DNA from: Chryseobacterium gleum
GTDB taxonomy: Bacteria; Bacteroidota; Bacteroidia; Flavobacteriales_D; Sanyastnellaceae
Length of the DNA stretch: 14,848 nt
Reading direction: 5' to 3'
Assembly (NCBI GenBank): GCA_945897395.1
Contig: CAMDFE010000007.1
Location: 1 to 14,848 of the forward strand
The notes under the pieces are model-generated. The model made no database searches and had not been told where the DNA came from. It was given only the letters and a program-made list of their open reading frames with translations. Of the stretch, positions 14,346-14,848 are shown one piece after another. The translations under genes and the position numbers were made by a program. Every line of letters begins with the position of its first letter. The stretch's first letter is position 1.

Positions 14346-14848
14346 ATGCGAATATCTCTGAAAAGAGTTCCTCTACTTTTCCAACTTTAATAACTTGAAT
14401 TGCAGCGGATGCTTGAATTTTATTGAAGGAAGAAACGTAGATTTTTTCGAATCCTAATTTAGCTGCTTCTTGAATGCGTTGATCCAATCTTGAAACCGGA
14501 CGAATCTCTCCGCTTAGTCCTACTTCCCCACAGAAACAAGCCTTTCGGGTGATTGCAATATCTTCGTTGCTGGAAAGAATGGCAGAGATGACCGCTAAAT
14601 CCAAAGCTGGATCTTCAATCTTAATTCCTCCTGCGATATTCAAAAAAACATCCTTCATTCCTAAACGGAATCCGCAGCGTTTTTCCAAAACCGCAAGCAA
14701 CATATTCAATCTTCGCAAATCGAATCCTGGTGTGCTTCGCTGCGGCGTTCCGTAAACCGCTGTGCTTACAAGCGCTTGTATTTCCATCATCATGGGCCGT
14801 GCGCCTTCCATAGCAGCTGCAATAGCCGAACCGCTGAGGTGCTCGGTG
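14344..14848 (-). CDS. radA: DNA repair protein RadA/Sms, C-terminal part (partial)
   Basis: The frame is open at the right window edge, so only the last 168 codons are present; the ATG at 14811 is internal. The first residues read TEHLSGSAIAAAMEGARP, continuing into EIQALVSTAVYGTPQRSTPG, the typical start of the RadA Lon-protease-like domain. It continues through LDLAVISAILSS and FCGEVGLSGEIRPV to the end. RadA is a hexameric RecA-like helicase that promotes branch migration during homologous recombination; the C-terminal domain shapes the ring and binds DNA and lacks protease activity. The zinc finger, Walker A and KNRFG segments lie outside the window. It converges on the bacilliredoxin gene, with its stop inside that gene's terminator. 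Confidence 0.95.
   Translation of the reverse strand, partial: TEHLSGSAIAAAMEGARPMMMEIQALVSTAVYGTPQRSTPGFDLRRLNMLLAVLEKRCGFRLGMKDVFLNIAGGIKIEDPALDLAVISAILSSNEDIAITRKACFCGEVGLSGEIRPVSRLDQRIQEAAKLGFEKIYVSSFNKIQASAAIQVIKVGKVEELFSEIFA

Overview
The window looks like chromosomal DNA of a member of the phylum Bacteroidota, probably a Flavobacteriales-type marine or freshwater bacterium. The evidence is: large secreted proteins with type IX secretion system (T9SS) C-terminal sorting domains, modules typical of this phylum (YDG/MBG, the GCxDxxACNYDP unit, SprB-like Ig segments), A-rich leaders with almost no Shine-Dalgarno sequence, TAnnTTTG-type -7 promoter elements, and a bacilliredoxin that implies bacillithiol. 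The genus cannot be fixed from the sequence alone.

Left part (1-9080, all on the minus strand). In transcription order this holds a 2004-residue secreted multidomain protein with MopE-type Asp/Cys repeats and a clear T9SS type A sorting domain (2963-8977), an 861-codon frame encoding a CRTAC1-like FG-GAP/ASPIC-UnbV protein with a degenerate sorting domain (256-2841, real start probably 2802), and the signal-peptide end of a third exported protein that runs off the left edge (1-159). A strong terminator at 2911-2944 separates the two large genes, and a weaker stem-loop follows the second. This is a cluster of cell-surface or extracellular cargo genes.

Middle (9081-9649). A GNAT acetyltransferase on the minus strand is divergent from rnr, with a 65-base shared upstream region.

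Right part (9650-14345, plus strand). RNase R (rnr), tRNA 2-selenouridine synthase (mnmH) and selenophosphate synthetase (selD) are joined by two ATGA start/stop overlaps, so they are translationally coupled. SelD makes selenophosphate and MnmH uses it to convert 2-thiouridine to 2-selenouridine in tRNA wobble positions. RNase R degrades structured RNA, which places an RNA-decay enzyme in one transcript with a tRNA selenation pathway. A bacilliredoxin (BrxA/BrxB family, CGC motif) follows 54 bases after selD behind its own -7 element. It ends at a UUCG-loop terminator shared with the convergent radA, whose C-terminal Lon-like domain fills the right edge (14344-14848).

No tRNA, rRNA, CRISPR array, insertion sequence or integrase was seen. 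No gene-free stretch exceeds about 125 bases. The most unusual items are the non-canonical P-loop of MnmH, the coupled rnr-mnmH-selD triad, and the modular makeup of the 2004-residue protein, including a duplicated unassigned domain just before its sorting signal.
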